DNA of 63,015 nucleotides from assembly GCA_002733805.1 (NCBI GenBank), contig NVXG01000009.1, forward strand, positions 1 through 63,015, read 5' to 3'. The position numbers and the translations under genes are program-made. This document shows, in pieces, positions 36,479-44,589 of this stretch. The notes under the pieces are model-generated. The model was given only the letters and a program-made list of their open reading frames with translations, had not been told where the DNA came from and did not search any database. The DNA is from Robiginitomaculum sp. GTDB taxonomy: Bacteria; Pseudomonadota; Alphaproteobacteria; Caulobacterales; Maricaulaceae. Position 1 is the stretch's first letter; every line of letters begins with the position of its first letter.

Positions 36479-36527
36479 TCCTGTCCTAACGCGATGCTGA
36501 CGCTCGCTACTTGAGGACGTTTTTCTG
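36469..36527 (+). repeat. 60-bp direct repeat, left copy
   Basis: GGCACCATTTTCCTG...CTCGCTACTTGAGGACG, ending TTTTTCTG. It aligns with 37632-37691, differing at about seven positions plus one gap. The last 30 bases are nearly identical. The two copies bound a 1.1-kb AT-rich segment. Confidence 0.8.
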
Positions 36528-36778
36528 AGATTATAGTGGGATTACAGTGACCGTTACCAAAACTATTGCGTTAGGTCAAAGTATGGGAACTGGTCAAGTG
36601 CGCGGGCGCATCTAGGCGGCATTGCGGCGCAGTGAAATTGCGGGACGGTCTATTGGTAGTGACCGTTCTCTAAAACCCTTCGCCGCCAAAAAAGAGGGCC
36701 ACAAAAGAAATAATTCCATCAAGGCAGCATGTAACCTTATTGGTTTTTATGAAGCGGCTAAGAAACTAGCGCCGATAC

Positions 36779-37264
36779 TTAGTTTTCACCATTCTCCTTG
36801 TCAGCTGTTTTCCAATACATTTCTTCAATAGCTTTAGAGGAAACAAGCCCGCTATTCATAAAGTCCATAAAATTACCAGTATCTCTTAGTGTTTGTACGC
36901 TGTAGCGCATTGACACGGCATATGCTTTGGGATCAGAGGCAGCATGTTCAGCAATAGCTTGATCATTGTCGTAGAAAGATTGAAAATCATTCCAATCTTC
37001 TGCTGTTTTTAAGGGAAGCTTTTTCAACCTCTTTTTTGTTTGATTCACTAGTTCTTTGTTCATTAAGTATGCGCTTATTAAATGTGCTGGAACATTTTTC
37101 AAACGCTCAAGCCAAACCACTAGCGGAAAACCTATTGCTAAAACCAGAAATGAGAAAACCCAGTCTGCATCGGAGCTTTCTACGATTATCCATGCTATTA
37201 AAGCGCTGGTTATAAGCGAGAAAACAAATCTAAGAACTTTGAATTTTAGCTGTACGTATTCCAT
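36779..37264 (-). CDS. unknown membrane protein
   Basis: A 161-residue protein with two hydrophobic segments near the N-terminus (FVFSLITSALIAWIIV and WVFSFLVLAIGFPLVVWL), then a charged, helical cytoplasmic part (NQTKKRLKKLPLKTAEDWNDFQ). No family recognised. The region is clearly more AT-rich than the housekeeping genes around it, suggesting acquisition. It pairs with the small gene at 37294-37512 on the same strand inside the direct-repeat-bounded segment. Confidence 0.65.
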   Translation of the reverse strand: MEYVQLKFKVLRFVFSLITSALIAWIIVESSDADWVFSFLVLAIGFPLVVWLERLKNVPAHLISAYLMNKELVNQTKKRLKKLPLKTAEDWNDFQSFYDNDQAIAEHAASDPKAYAVSMRYSVQTLRDTGNFMDFMNSGLVSSKAIEEMYWKTADKENGEN

Positions 37265-37293
37265 AATATAATCACTTTTAAAGAAGTAAGAAA

Positions 37294-37512
37294 TTACTTG
37301 TTCTTCCTCCGGTTAACATTATCTTTTTTTGAATTGTCGGGATTGTCGCGTACATATTCTTCACCATTTCTTTCTACTACATGTGCGCCAGGATGCTTTC
37401 CAGCCTTCACTTCCCTAACAGCAGTTTTGCGCTGAACTTTCTTTCTATCACCGATTTTATATGTTTCATTACGTCCGCTAGGACCATCGTTATTGCCAAT
37501 TACTTTAGTCAT
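37294..37512 (-). CDS. small basic protein, DUF3892-like
   Basis: A 72-residue, strongly charged protein (GPSGRNETYKIGDRKKVQ ... GEEYVRDNPDNSKKDN). The central spacing resembles DUF3892, a small family of unknown function found in mobile regions; the match is by eye and weak. The last 15 residues are rich in Lys, Asn and Arg. It precedes the membrane protein gene by 29 bases. Confidence 0.55.
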   Translation of the reverse strand: MTKVIGNNDGPSGRNETYKIGDRKKVQRKTAVREVKAGKHPGAHVVERNGEEYVRDNPDNSKKDNVNRRKNK

Positions 37513-37631
37513 TACCTGCCTCCTAACTATAGTTATAAAAACTTGGGGAAGTTTTCACTCGAACTTATACCGAGTAGGCTTAAATATCAATAGCTTACTG
37601 TCAATACAGGTCCTGAATTCGTCCACTAGGC

Positions 37632-37691
37632 GGCACCATTTTTCTGGTCCCATCGCGATGCTAATGCTCGCTACTTGAGGACGTTTTTCTG
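37632..37691 (+). repeat. 60-bp direct repeat, right copy
   Basis: Second copy of the 36469-36527 repeat, beginning GGCACCATTTTTCTGG and ending TTTTTCTG. It carries the same GGCACCATTTT that begins downstream of the attR-like site, so it could be a further attachment remnant. Confidence 0.8.
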
Positions 37692-37694
37692 CCC

Positions 37695-37758
37695 TCCTCA
37701 TCCCCGGATTAAATCCGTGGCAAGCTCTGAAGTGCTGCGAAGCAGCCTCGAAAGACGC
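37695..37758. repeat. composite palindromic repeat, copy 2 (partial)
   Basis: TCCTCATCCCCGGAT ... GCTCTGA-GTG ... GCCTCGAAAGA aligns with the reverse complement of 15687-15757. The CCGGAT/ATCCG hairpin is kept. It lies directly after the right direct repeat and just before the DUF1697 gene end. Confidence 0.7.
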
Positions 37759-37776
37759 AACAAGCTTTTGCTTCCC

Positions 37777-38325
37777 TTACTTATTGGCCTCTGCTTCTGT
37801 TAGTTTGGAAATCTGCAAGACCGTTCGTAAATTGCGTGCGGTGGTTGGGACGCCCAATTTCTTTTCCATGTTTGCGGCCAGTTTTGAGCGGCCTATGCCT
37901 TCAGGGGCATGAAGATAGACCACTGTATCGGTGAGCGTGAACGCCTCGCTTGGCTTGGAGATGGCGTTCAGCGCATCCAAATCAGCGTGGGTGGCTGGTT
38001 CTGCCAAAAAGAAGAAATGTACGAATTTACCTTCGCTTTCGGGGACGGGATATGGATTGTCCTTTATTGTGCTATTGAAATCCTGTGCCTCGAGCACAAG
38101 AACGTTGAGGTGCAAACCAAATTCAGCTTCTAGCGCTTTCTTGATCTCTTCGGATAGCGTCCCGGCGTTTTTCTTCGAACATTCAAAAACGCAATTGCCA
38201 CTTTGGATATAAGAGCGGACCGAGCCGTAACCCAATTTTTCCAGCAATGCGCGCAAATTCTTCATGGGCAACAGATTGTTGCCGCCGACATTTATGCCGC
38301 GCAAGAGTAAAATCCATGTGGTCAT
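37777..38325 (-). CDS. DUF1697 family protein
   Basis: A 182-residue protein opening with WILLLRGINVGGNNLLPMKNLRALLEKLGYGSVRSYIQSGNCVF, the hallmark of DUF1697. The rest (KFVHFFFLAEPATHADLDAL, GIGRSKLAANMEKKLGVPTTARNLRTV) also fits. The function of the family is unknown; it is a common cytoplasmic protein. Divergent from the LysE gene across 197 bases that show no clear element. Confidence 0.9.
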   Translation of the reverse strand: MTTWILLLRGINVGGNNLLPMKNLRALLEKLGYGSVRSYIQSGNCVFECSKKNAGTLSEEIKKALEAEFGLHLNVLVLEAQDFNSTIKDNPYPVPESEGKFVHFFFLAEPATHADLDALNAISKPSEAFTLTDTVVYLHAPEGIGRSKLAANMEKKLGVPTTARNLRTVLQISKLTEAEANK

Positions 38326-38522
38326 TTTATAGCGTCTACTTTCCTGCGGCGGGCCGCCCCGCTTGTGCCCAATGATGCACCGAGAGCAGCAACCACCTCA
38401 CACAATCCAATACCGCAATTCGTAACATGATTTTGCCTAAAAGGATTCAAATATTGCAAAATCATAGTCATTTTTGAGCAATACAGTATTTCTTTGCTGA
38501 ACAAATCATCTACATTCCCACC

Positions 38523-39113
38523 ATGAGTTATGATGTTTTATCCGCTTTGATTGTGTTTGCCTTTGTCGCCTCGATTACCCCGGGGCCAAACAATTTGATG
38601 TTGATGGCATCGGGTGCGAATTTCGGGTTTCGGCGGACCATTCCGCACATGCTTGGGGTCGGCATCGGGTTTTCCGTGATGGTGGTGCTGGTCGGCATCG
38701 GCTTGGTGCAGGTATTTGATCTGTATCCGATCAGTCGCACTATTTTGAAAGTTTTCAGTGTCGGCTATATGGTGTTTCTGGCTCTTAAAATTGCCCGCTC
38801 CGCGCCGCCGGATACCCGCCAGCAAAGCGGGGTGCCGATTACCTTTGTGCAAGCGGCGTTGTTTCAGTGGGTTAATCCCAAGGCATGGGCCATGGCGCTG
38901 GGTTCGGTGACCCTTTATGCTGCGTCGCAAGACTTGCAGGCGATTCTGTTGGTCGCGCTTACTTTTGGGCTGGTCAATTTGCCCTGCGTCAGTAGCTGGG
39001 CCGTGTTGGGACAACAAATGCGTCGTTGGTTGAACAGCCCCCGGCGCTTGCAAATCTTCAATTTTTCCATGGCTTTTTTGCTGATCGCATCACTGGTGCC
39101 GGTTATTTTGTGA
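38523..39113 (+). CDS. LysE/RhtB-family amino-acid exporter
   Basis: A 196-residue inner-membrane protein with about six hydrophobic segments. The LysE signature SITPGPNNLMLMASGANFGFRRTIPHMLGVGIG is near the N-terminus and FQWVNPKAWAMALGSV lies in the middle. Members export amino acids or homoserine-like compounds. Convergent with a LysR regulator 11 bases downstream. Confidence 0.92.
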   Translation: MSYDVLSALIVFAFVASITPGPNNLMLMASGANFGFRRTIPHMLGVGIGFSVMVVLVGIGLVQVFDLYPISRTILKVFSVGYMVFLALKIARSAPPDTRQQSGVPITFVQAALFQWVNPKAWAMALGSVTLYAASQDLQAILLVALTFGLVNLPCVSSWAVLGQQMRRWLNSPRRLQIFNFSMAFLLIASLVPVIL

Positions 39114-39124
39114 TGGGTGTCCGT

Positions 39125-40030
39125 CTAGGCTTCACCAGTTGCGGACCTGTTTGGGTGCGCTGCGCCTTCCAGCTGTGGCCGTTGGCGCTTCAATGTCGCC
39201 GTCAGAAAATCTGTGAAGGCGCGCAGTCTGGCGTTGGTGCGCATGTCGCGGTGGGTGAGAACCCATAGGCAAAACGCCGGATCGGGCTTGGCGGCGGTTA
39301 ACCGCACCAAGGTCGGTTCAGAGTCTCCCAAGACACAAGGCAACATGCCCAAACCCATCCCATGCTTGCATGCCGCGAGTTGGATCAACAGGCTGGGGAA
39401 TTGCCCGTGGATTGGTAAGTTGGGATATTGGCTTTCTTTGCGCCAGGTGGGCGATGATTCTCTAGTGGAAAACCCGATCCAATTTGCTGATTCAGCGTCA
39501 TTCAAATCATGATTTTGCAAATATTCCCGTGACGCGTATGTGGCGCTTGCCAGTGTCGCGATTTGCCAACCGATCAGATGCTCCGGTGGATTACGGGAAA
39601 AGCGAAAAGCAATATCTGCTTCGCGACGATCCAGATCAACCGACTCATAACTGTTGTCAATTCGTAGGTCGATAGCCGGATATTTGTGGCAAAAGGCCAC
39701 CAGATCAGGCATCAGCACATGAGTCGCCAAGGCATCAACCAACGTAACGCGGATGCTACCAGAAAGTTGATGGTCTTTGCCTAAAATACGCCGCTCCAAT
39801 CCCAGCATTTCAGTTTCCACTGTTTCTGCGACGGCCAGCATGTCTTCACCATCAGGCGTCAGTTGATAGCCTTCGAGTTGCCGCTCGAACAAACGCACGC
39901 CCAGCTTTGTCTCCAGAGCATCAAGTCGTCGGGCCACCGTGGAATGGCTAATCGTCAGTAGTTTGGCGGCTACCCGCACATTCCCGCCGCGTATTAACGC
40001 CAAAAATAATTTTAGATCGTTCCAGTTCAT
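39125..40030 (-). CDS. LysR-family transcriptional regulator
   Basis: A 301-residue regulator from ATG 40030 (MNWNDLKLFLALIRGG); an ATG three codons earlier is possible. The winged HTH (NVRVAAKLLTISHSTVARRLDALETKLGVRLFER) is followed by a periplasmic-binding-like effector domain with GMGLGMLPC. It is divergent from the lipoprotein/peroxiredoxin pair across about 160 bases and may control it, as LysR proteins often do with divergent genes. Confidence 0.92.
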   Translation of the reverse strand: MNWNDLKLFLALIRGGNVRVAAKLLTISHSTVARRLDALETKLGVRLFERQLEGYQLTPDGEDMLAVAETVETEMLGLERRILGKDHQLSGSIRVTLVDALATHVLMPDLVAFCHKYPAIDLRIDNSYESVDLDRREADIAFRFSRNPPEHLIGWQIATLASATYASREYLQNHDLNDAESANWIGFSTRESSPTWRKESQYPNLPIHGQFPSLLIQLAACKHGMGLGMLPCVLGDSEPTLVRLTAAKPDPAFCLWVLTHRDMRTNARLRAFTDFLTATLKRQRPQLEGAAHPNRSATGEA

Positions 40031-40190
40031 TGATCTCATTCATGTTGTCTTGTTTTTGCGCAATAAAAACCCATAAATAAATATTGCTTGCCAATAATGA
40101 GACAAATATACCTGTTGTCAATCGGGGCCGATTTTGGTTTTGCAAAATCGATCCGGCTGCGCCAACCAGCACAATAATAGGAATTACATC

Positions 40191-40634
40191 ATGTCCAGCA
40201 ACGTCTTCCCACGAACTCTTTTGGTCGGAGCCGCCTCGGCAGCCATCTTGTTTTGTTCAGCTTGCTCATCGGCGTTGGCCGGTGGGCCGGTGGCATCATC
40301 ACCCAACATGGCACAACCGGCCACCACCTATTTTGTTGATATCCTGTACCTGCAAGAAGGAAAAACAGCGGCCGATGCAAAAGCATATTTTGGTAATGTT
40401 GAACCAGTAGTGGCCGCACATGGCCTGCGCCGAGTTGGGCCAGCCTATGTCATTACCCAAAAAATGGGCGGTGATATTGAACCAGACCTAGTCAATGTCT
40501 GGACGGTGAGCAGTCCGAAAAACACTTTTTCTGACATCTTTGACGATGAGAACTATCTGCAGCATGTGGAGCAGCGCAATGCCACCTTTGATATGCCGCG
40601 CTCGCACATGTTCCTAATGCAAGCCATAAAATAG
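40191..40634 (+). CDS. putative lipoprotein with dimeric alpha/beta-barrel (DUF1330-like) domain
   Basis: From ATG 40191 there are 147 residues. The signal peptide ends in a lipobox (ILFCSAC), so Cys would be lipidated. The mature part (TYFVDILYLQEGKTAADAKAYFGNVEPVVAAHGLRRVG ... MPRSHMFLMQAI) resembles the ferredoxin-like monooxygenase/DUF1330 fold. The fold assignment is by eye. It is 49 bases upstream of the membrane peroxiredoxin and probably co-transcribed. Confidence 0.7.
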   Translation: MSSNVFPRTLLVGAASAAILFCSACSSALAGGPVASSPNMAQPATTYFVDILYLQEGKTAADAKAYFGNVEPVVAAHGLRRVGPAYVITQKMGGDIEPDLVNVWTVSSPKNTFSDIFDDENYLQHVEQRNATFDMPRSHMFLMQAIK

Positions 40635-40683
40635 AACTGCCATTTAACGCCAATGCCGCACCGCATTGAGAGGACAGCATATT

Positions 40684-41565
40684 ATGAATTTTATAAAATC
40701 AGTATTTATTGCCAACTACATGATGGCGGCAATGGCATTGGCGATTTATTCAGGATGGATGATGAGCCAAGGTGGGGATGTTGTCGCCTGGAGTGGGTCA
40801 ATGCTCACCACGCTACCGATTGTATTGGTCATCAGTTATCTGATGATGCTGCAAACTGTGGCCCGCACCAGCGCCCATTTTCCACTGTTAAGCCTGCTGG
40901 CAGCCATCGGTGTCGGCTTGGCTGGCTGGTCTTGGTTTCAAGGCGGGATGGGCCGAGTTGATAATCCAGACGCTGTGCCATTTGCCTTGGCCGCATCCGG
41001 ATTTGTCGGCCTGCTAATCTATTCTTACTGGTTTTCAAGCTTTGGCGGTCGAACCCATAGCGATCGGATCAAACTTGGCTCACCCCTGCCGGCCTTCTCT
41101 CTGGTCAATGTGAAGGGTGAGAGTTTGGCCTCGACTGATCTGGTTCGTGGACCTGCGATTCTGATTTTTTATCGGGGCAATTGGTGTCCGTTGTGCATGG
41201 CACAGGTTAAGGAGCTGGTCGGTAAATATAACGATCTGTCAAAATTTGGGGTTCGGGTCGCGCTGATTTCGCCGCAACCACACAGATATACCCAATCTCT
41301 TGCCAAAAAATTCAATGTGGATTTTGATTTTCTGACTGACAAGGGCAACCATGCTGCCCGTGTCTTGGGTATCGATCAGAATTTCGGGGTGCCGCTGGGT
41401 ATGCAGATGTTCGGCTACAAAAGTGAAACGGTGCTGCCGACGGTCATTATCACCGATGGCGATGGCAAGGTGATTTGGACCCACGAGACCGACAATTACC
41501 GCATTCGCCCAGAACCGGACACCTTTCTTGAAGTGCTGCGTCGGCACGGCATTGTTGTCGACTAG
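40684..41565 (+). CDS. membrane-anchored peroxiredoxin-like protein (AhpC/TSA)
   Basis: A 293-residue protein from ATG 40684. Residues 1-120 hold about four hydrophobic segments. Residues 135-290 form a peroxiredoxin/thioredoxin fold with the active-site motif YRGNWCPLC (catalytic Cys in WCPLC). Likely reduces peroxides or disulfides at the membrane. It follows the lipoprotein gene; both lie opposite the LysR gene. Confidence 0.85.
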   Translation: MNFIKSVFIANYMMAAMALAIYSGWMMSQGGDVVAWSGSMLTTLPIVLVISYLMMLQTVARTSAHFPLLSLLAAIGVGLAGWSWFQGGMGRVDNPDAVPFALAASGFVGLLIYSYWFSSFGGRTHSDRIKLGSPLPAFSLVNVKGESLASTDLVRGPAILIFYRGNWCPLCMAQVKELVGKYNDLSKFGVRVALISPQPHRYTQSLAKKFNVDFDFLTDKGNHAARVLGIDQNFGVPLGMQMFGYKSETVLPTVIITDGDGKVIWTHETDNYRIRPEPDTFLEVLRRHGIVVD

Positions 41566-41739
41566 GTCAACGATCCAAAATTGGGCCACAAGCAATTATC
41601 GGCAGATATTGCTTGGTGCCGCTTTTTGCCCGGCGTTGTTCTGACTTTACGCAAGTTTGGCAACTGCCTGTCGCCGGTTGCGACGGCAGCGGCGCGCTGT
41701 TAGAATTTGCTTTGATCAGCAAAGGCAAAGAAGCGCATA

Positions 41740-42354
41740 ATGAGCATTACCCTGCACAAAAACGATTTACCAGACGGCCTTACCTTCCCCGATGGAGTGG
41801 CGGTCGATACCGAGACCATGGGGCTAAGTTTGCAACGGGATAAATTGTGTCTGGTTCAGCTCTCGGCTGGGGATGGAGATGCTCATTTGGTGCAAATGGA
41901 TCGGGGTACATATGATTGTCCCAATTTGAAAGCGCTGTTGGCCGATCAGGAAACCGTCAAAATTCTGCACTTTGCCCGGTTTGATGTGGGCATGGTGCAA
42001 AAATATCTCGGCGTGACCATGGCGCCGATCTATTGCACCAAGATCGCTTCAAAACTGGTGCGGACCTATACGGATCGTCACGGGTTGAAAGACCTGGTTC
42101 GCGAACTGGCTGGCAAAGATATGTCCAAACAACAGCAAAGTTCAGACTGGGGCGCAGTAGAGCTGAGCAAGGCGCAATGTGATTACGCGGCATCTGACGT
42201 GCTTTACCTGCATACTTTGCGGGAACAGCTGGATGTGATGCTGGCCAGAGAGGGTCGCACCGAATTGGCTGAAGCCTGCTTTTCCTTTTTGCCATCCCGC
42301 GCGGCACTGGATCTGACCGGCTGGCCCGACACCGATATTTTTGCCCACCACTGA
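41740..42354 (+). CDS. rnd: ribonuclease D-type 3'-5' exonuclease
   Basis: A 204-residue DEDDy exonuclease without HRDC domains, the short form frequent in alphaproteobacteria. Exo I is VDTETMGL, Exo II is LHFARFDVGM and Exo III is YAASDVLYLHTL. It likely trims tRNA or other RNA 3' ends. The first gene ahead of the lptCAB operon, 113 bases upstream of lptC. Confidence 0.92.
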   Translation: MSITLHKNDLPDGLTFPDGVAVDTETMGLSLQRDKLCLVQLSAGDGDAHLVQMDRGTYDCPNLKALLADQETVKILHFARFDVGMVQKYLGVTMAPIYCTKIASKLVRTYTDRHGLKDLVRELAGKDMSKQQQSSDWGAVELSKAQCDYAASDVLYLHTLREQLDVMLAREGRTELAEACFSFLPSRAALDLTGWPDTDIFAHH

Positions 42355-42467
42355 GCAATGTCATAGTTGCGGCCTGAGCGTTGTTACGTCACCTTTTCGC
42401 CCCAGTATTGGTGTTCAGTTATGATGTTTCAATGTATGGTAACGTTACGAATAGCAGAAAGACCGGC

Positions 42468-43148
42468 ATGACCGCTGAAACCGTTTCAACATTTGGGACC
42501 CACATGCAGTGGGAGCCACGACGGCGCATGACACTGGCGGCGGCGCGGCGGCGCTCAATTCTTGTCAAATGGTTGCGGGCCGGTTTTAGTCTGTCGGCCT
42601 TGTCCATTATTGGCGTGGTGATGGTTTACATCCTGATTAGCGCTAATCAGCCAGCGCCGGTTTTGCCGCCACCTCCGGTACAAGTTGTGGTCGAGGATGA
42701 GGTTCGAATGATCCAGCCCCGTTTCACCGGCCATGATGATACGGGACGGCCTTATGTGGTGGTGGCCGACAGTGCGGTAAATCGCGGTGAAAGTGAAAGC
42801 GAAGGGGTAACCGATCTGGTCGCACCCAAGCTGGATACCGACCCGACCCGAGATGATAATGCAACCGTATCGGCTGATCGCGGGGTATATGATGCGACAA
42901 ACAAAGTGTTGGATTTGTATGACAAGGTGCAATTGGGTACCAATAGCGGATATGTATATGAAACGGATCACGCCAGATTTTTGATTGGCGAGGACCGGAT
43001 TGTCGGCGATGAAGCAGTTTCCGGGGTCGGCCCGATGGGCAGCATTGAAGCGGACAGCTATGAGATTATAAAAGGCGGCGAACGTGTTGTGTTTCGCGGG
43101 CGGGTTCGCACCCGCATTCAAGCCACAAAAAAACCAGACGGAGAATGA
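42468..43148 (+). CDS. lptC: LPS export ABC transporter periplasmic protein LptC
   Basis: LptC passes lipopolysaccharide from the LptBFG complex to LptA. I choose ATG 42468 (226 residues; AGAAAG upstream); earlier ATG 42432 and TTG 42381 are possible. One membrane helix (FSLSALSIIGVVMVYILI) anchors a periplasmic beta-jellyroll (PRFTGHDDTGRPYVVVADSA ... SADRGVYDATNKVLDL). It overlaps lptA by 4 bases. Confidence 0.88.
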   Translation: MTAETVSTFGTHMQWEPRRRMTLAAARRRSILVKWLRAGFSLSALSIIGVVMVYILISANQPAPVLPPPPVQVVVEDEVRMIQPRFTGHDDTGRPYVVVADSAVNRGESESEGVTDLVAPKLDTDPTRDDNATVSADRGVYDATNKVLDLYDKVQLGTNSGYVYETDHARFLIGEDRIVGDEAVSGVGPMGSIEADSYEIIKGGERVVFRGRVRTRIQATKKPDGE

Positions 43149-43687
43149 GTATGAATACGGGTTGGAAAATAAGTGCAATGGTCCTCGCCCTGTCATTGAG
43201 CTTGGCCCCGGCCGCAATGGCACAATTGTCGTCTTCTGGTGGGCCGGTTGATATCAGTGCAGATGCACTGGAAGTGATCGATGCCAGAAATGTGGCGATC
43301 TATATTGGCCATGTGGATATCATTCAGGATGATGCACGGCTGCAAGCGGACCGGATCGAGGTTCAATTTGGCAAAGCCGCTTCTAACGCATCGGGCGGTG
43401 CGCTCAATGCTTCATGGGGCGAGATCGAAAAAATCACCGCGACTGGCAACGTATTTTATACCACGCCGGGCGAAGTGGCTCGCGCTTCGCGGGGCATATA
43501 TGACGTTATCAGCGATACGATCACTTTGAGTGGTGACGTGGTGGTTACACAAGATGGCAATATCATTCGAGCGCAGAACTTGGTCATCAAGGTCAGTACC
43601 GGCGAAGCCAGTTTTGAAGCGGGCACCAAAGGTCGCCGGTCCAAAGACCGGGTGCGCTCGGTATTTTTTCCAAGGTCGGATAGCTAA
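43145..43687 (+). CDS. lptA: LPS transport periplasmic protein LptA
   Basis: LptA forms the periplasmic bridge for LPS. The 180 residues start with a signal peptide (VLALSLSLAPAAMAQ) and continue with the OstA/LptA beta-jellyroll (GPVDISADALEVIDARNVAIYIGHVDIIQDDARLQADRIEVQFG). The gene overlaps lptC and lies 107 bases before lptB, the usual lptC-lptA-lptB order. Confidence 0.93.
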   Translation: MSMNTGWKISAMVLALSLSLAPAAMAQLSSSGGPVDISADALEVIDARNVAIYIGHVDIIQDDARLQADRIEVQFGKAASNASGGALNASWGEIEKITATGNVFYTTPGEVARASRGIYDVISDTITLSGDVVVTQDGNIIRAQNLVIKVSTGEASFEAGTKGRRSKDRVRSVFFPRSDS

Positions 43688-43794
43688 GCAAACAAAGGGC
43701 AATTTGATTGCGGGTCGGGCGCTTCCTTCACCCATCCTTAAAGTCTGTTTGGTTAACTGGACTGACAACGCGCAAACAAGCGCGGGGAGCGTGA

Positions 43795-44577
43795 ATGACC
43801 AATACAAATCCGCAAACGACCATGCTGGATGACAGGCCGGGCCAGACCAAGACTGAAGCTCTGGGTCTGAGCGTCGAGGGTATTGGCAAATCGTTTCGCG
43901 GACGTGCCGTAGTCAAGGGCGTTCATCTGGCTTTGAACCGGGGCGAAGTTGTCGGGCTTTTGGGGCCAAATGGCGCGGGCAAAACCACCTGTTTTTATAT
44001 GATCACCGGTTTGATCTCGGCCGATTACGGGCGGATCATGCTGGACGGGCAGGATATTACCGCATTGCCGATGTATCAGCGGGCCAGACTGGGTCTGGGC
44101 TATCTGCCACAGGAAACCTCAATCTTTCGGGGCTTAAGTGTTGAGCAAAACATCCGTGGCGTTGTGGAGCTGGTCGAAAAAGATAAAACCCAACGCGATG
44201 AAATGGTCGAGCATCTATTAAGCGAATTGCATATTGACCATTTGCGCGATGCGCCGGCCCTGACGCTGTCGGGCGGGGAACGCCGACGAGTTGAGATCGC
44301 CCGGGCATTGGCCACACGGCCAGCCTTTATGTTGCTGGATGAACCGTTTGCCGGGATTGATCCATTGGCCATCGCCGATATTCGAGATTTGATCAAATTC
44401 CTGTCGGGTCGGGGTATAGGCATCCTGATTACCGATCACAATGTGCGCGAAACCCTTGAAATCGTTGATCGCGCTTCCATCATTTATGAAGGCGAGGTAT
44501 TGTTCGAAGGCCAGCCGACAGAAATTTTATCTAACCCGGATGTCCGTAGGGTCTATCTGGGCGATGCATTTATCTAG
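43795..44577 (+). CDS. lptB: LPS export ABC transporter ATP-binding protein
   Basis: LptB is the ATPase that powers LPS extraction. The 260 residues contain Walker A (GPNGAGKTT), the Q-loop region LGYLPQETSIFRGLSV, the ABC signature LSGGERRRVE, Walker B (MLLDEPFAGIDP) and the switch His in ITDHN. A 15-20 residue N-terminal extension is present, as in many alphaproteobacteria. It is followed by rpoN after 12 bases. Confidence 0.96.
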   Translation: MTNTNPQTTMLDDRPGQTKTEALGLSVEGIGKSFRGRAVVKGVHLALNRGEVVGLLGPNGAGKTTCFYMITGLISADYGRIMLDGQDITALPMYQRARLGLGYLPQETSIFRGLSVEQNIRGVVELVEKDKTQRDEMVEHLLSELHIDHLRDAPALTLSGGERRRVEIARALATRPAFMLLDEPFAGIDPLAIADIRDLIKFLSGRGIGILITDHNVRETLEIVDRASIIYEGEVLFEGQPTEILSNPDVRRVYLGDAFI

Positions 44578-44589
44578 GAGGATGTAACA

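Larger units (their letters stand above)
36231..36778. other. 548-base gene-free stretch with island right end
   Basis: No convincing gene. It holds the G-rich motif TTTGGGGGTGCAATTGGGGG (36378-36397), the attR-like core (36463-36478), the first copy of a 60-bp direct repeat (36469-36527), and two loosely similar segments starting AGTGACCGTT (near 36545 and 36656). A 69-codon frame at 36622-36831 overlaps the opposite-strand gene and lacks recognisable features. Confidence 0.6.

Noticed and set aside
36622..36831. 69-codon open frame after the island
   Set aside because: No recognisable motif, weak codon pattern and overlap with the opposite-strand membrane gene.
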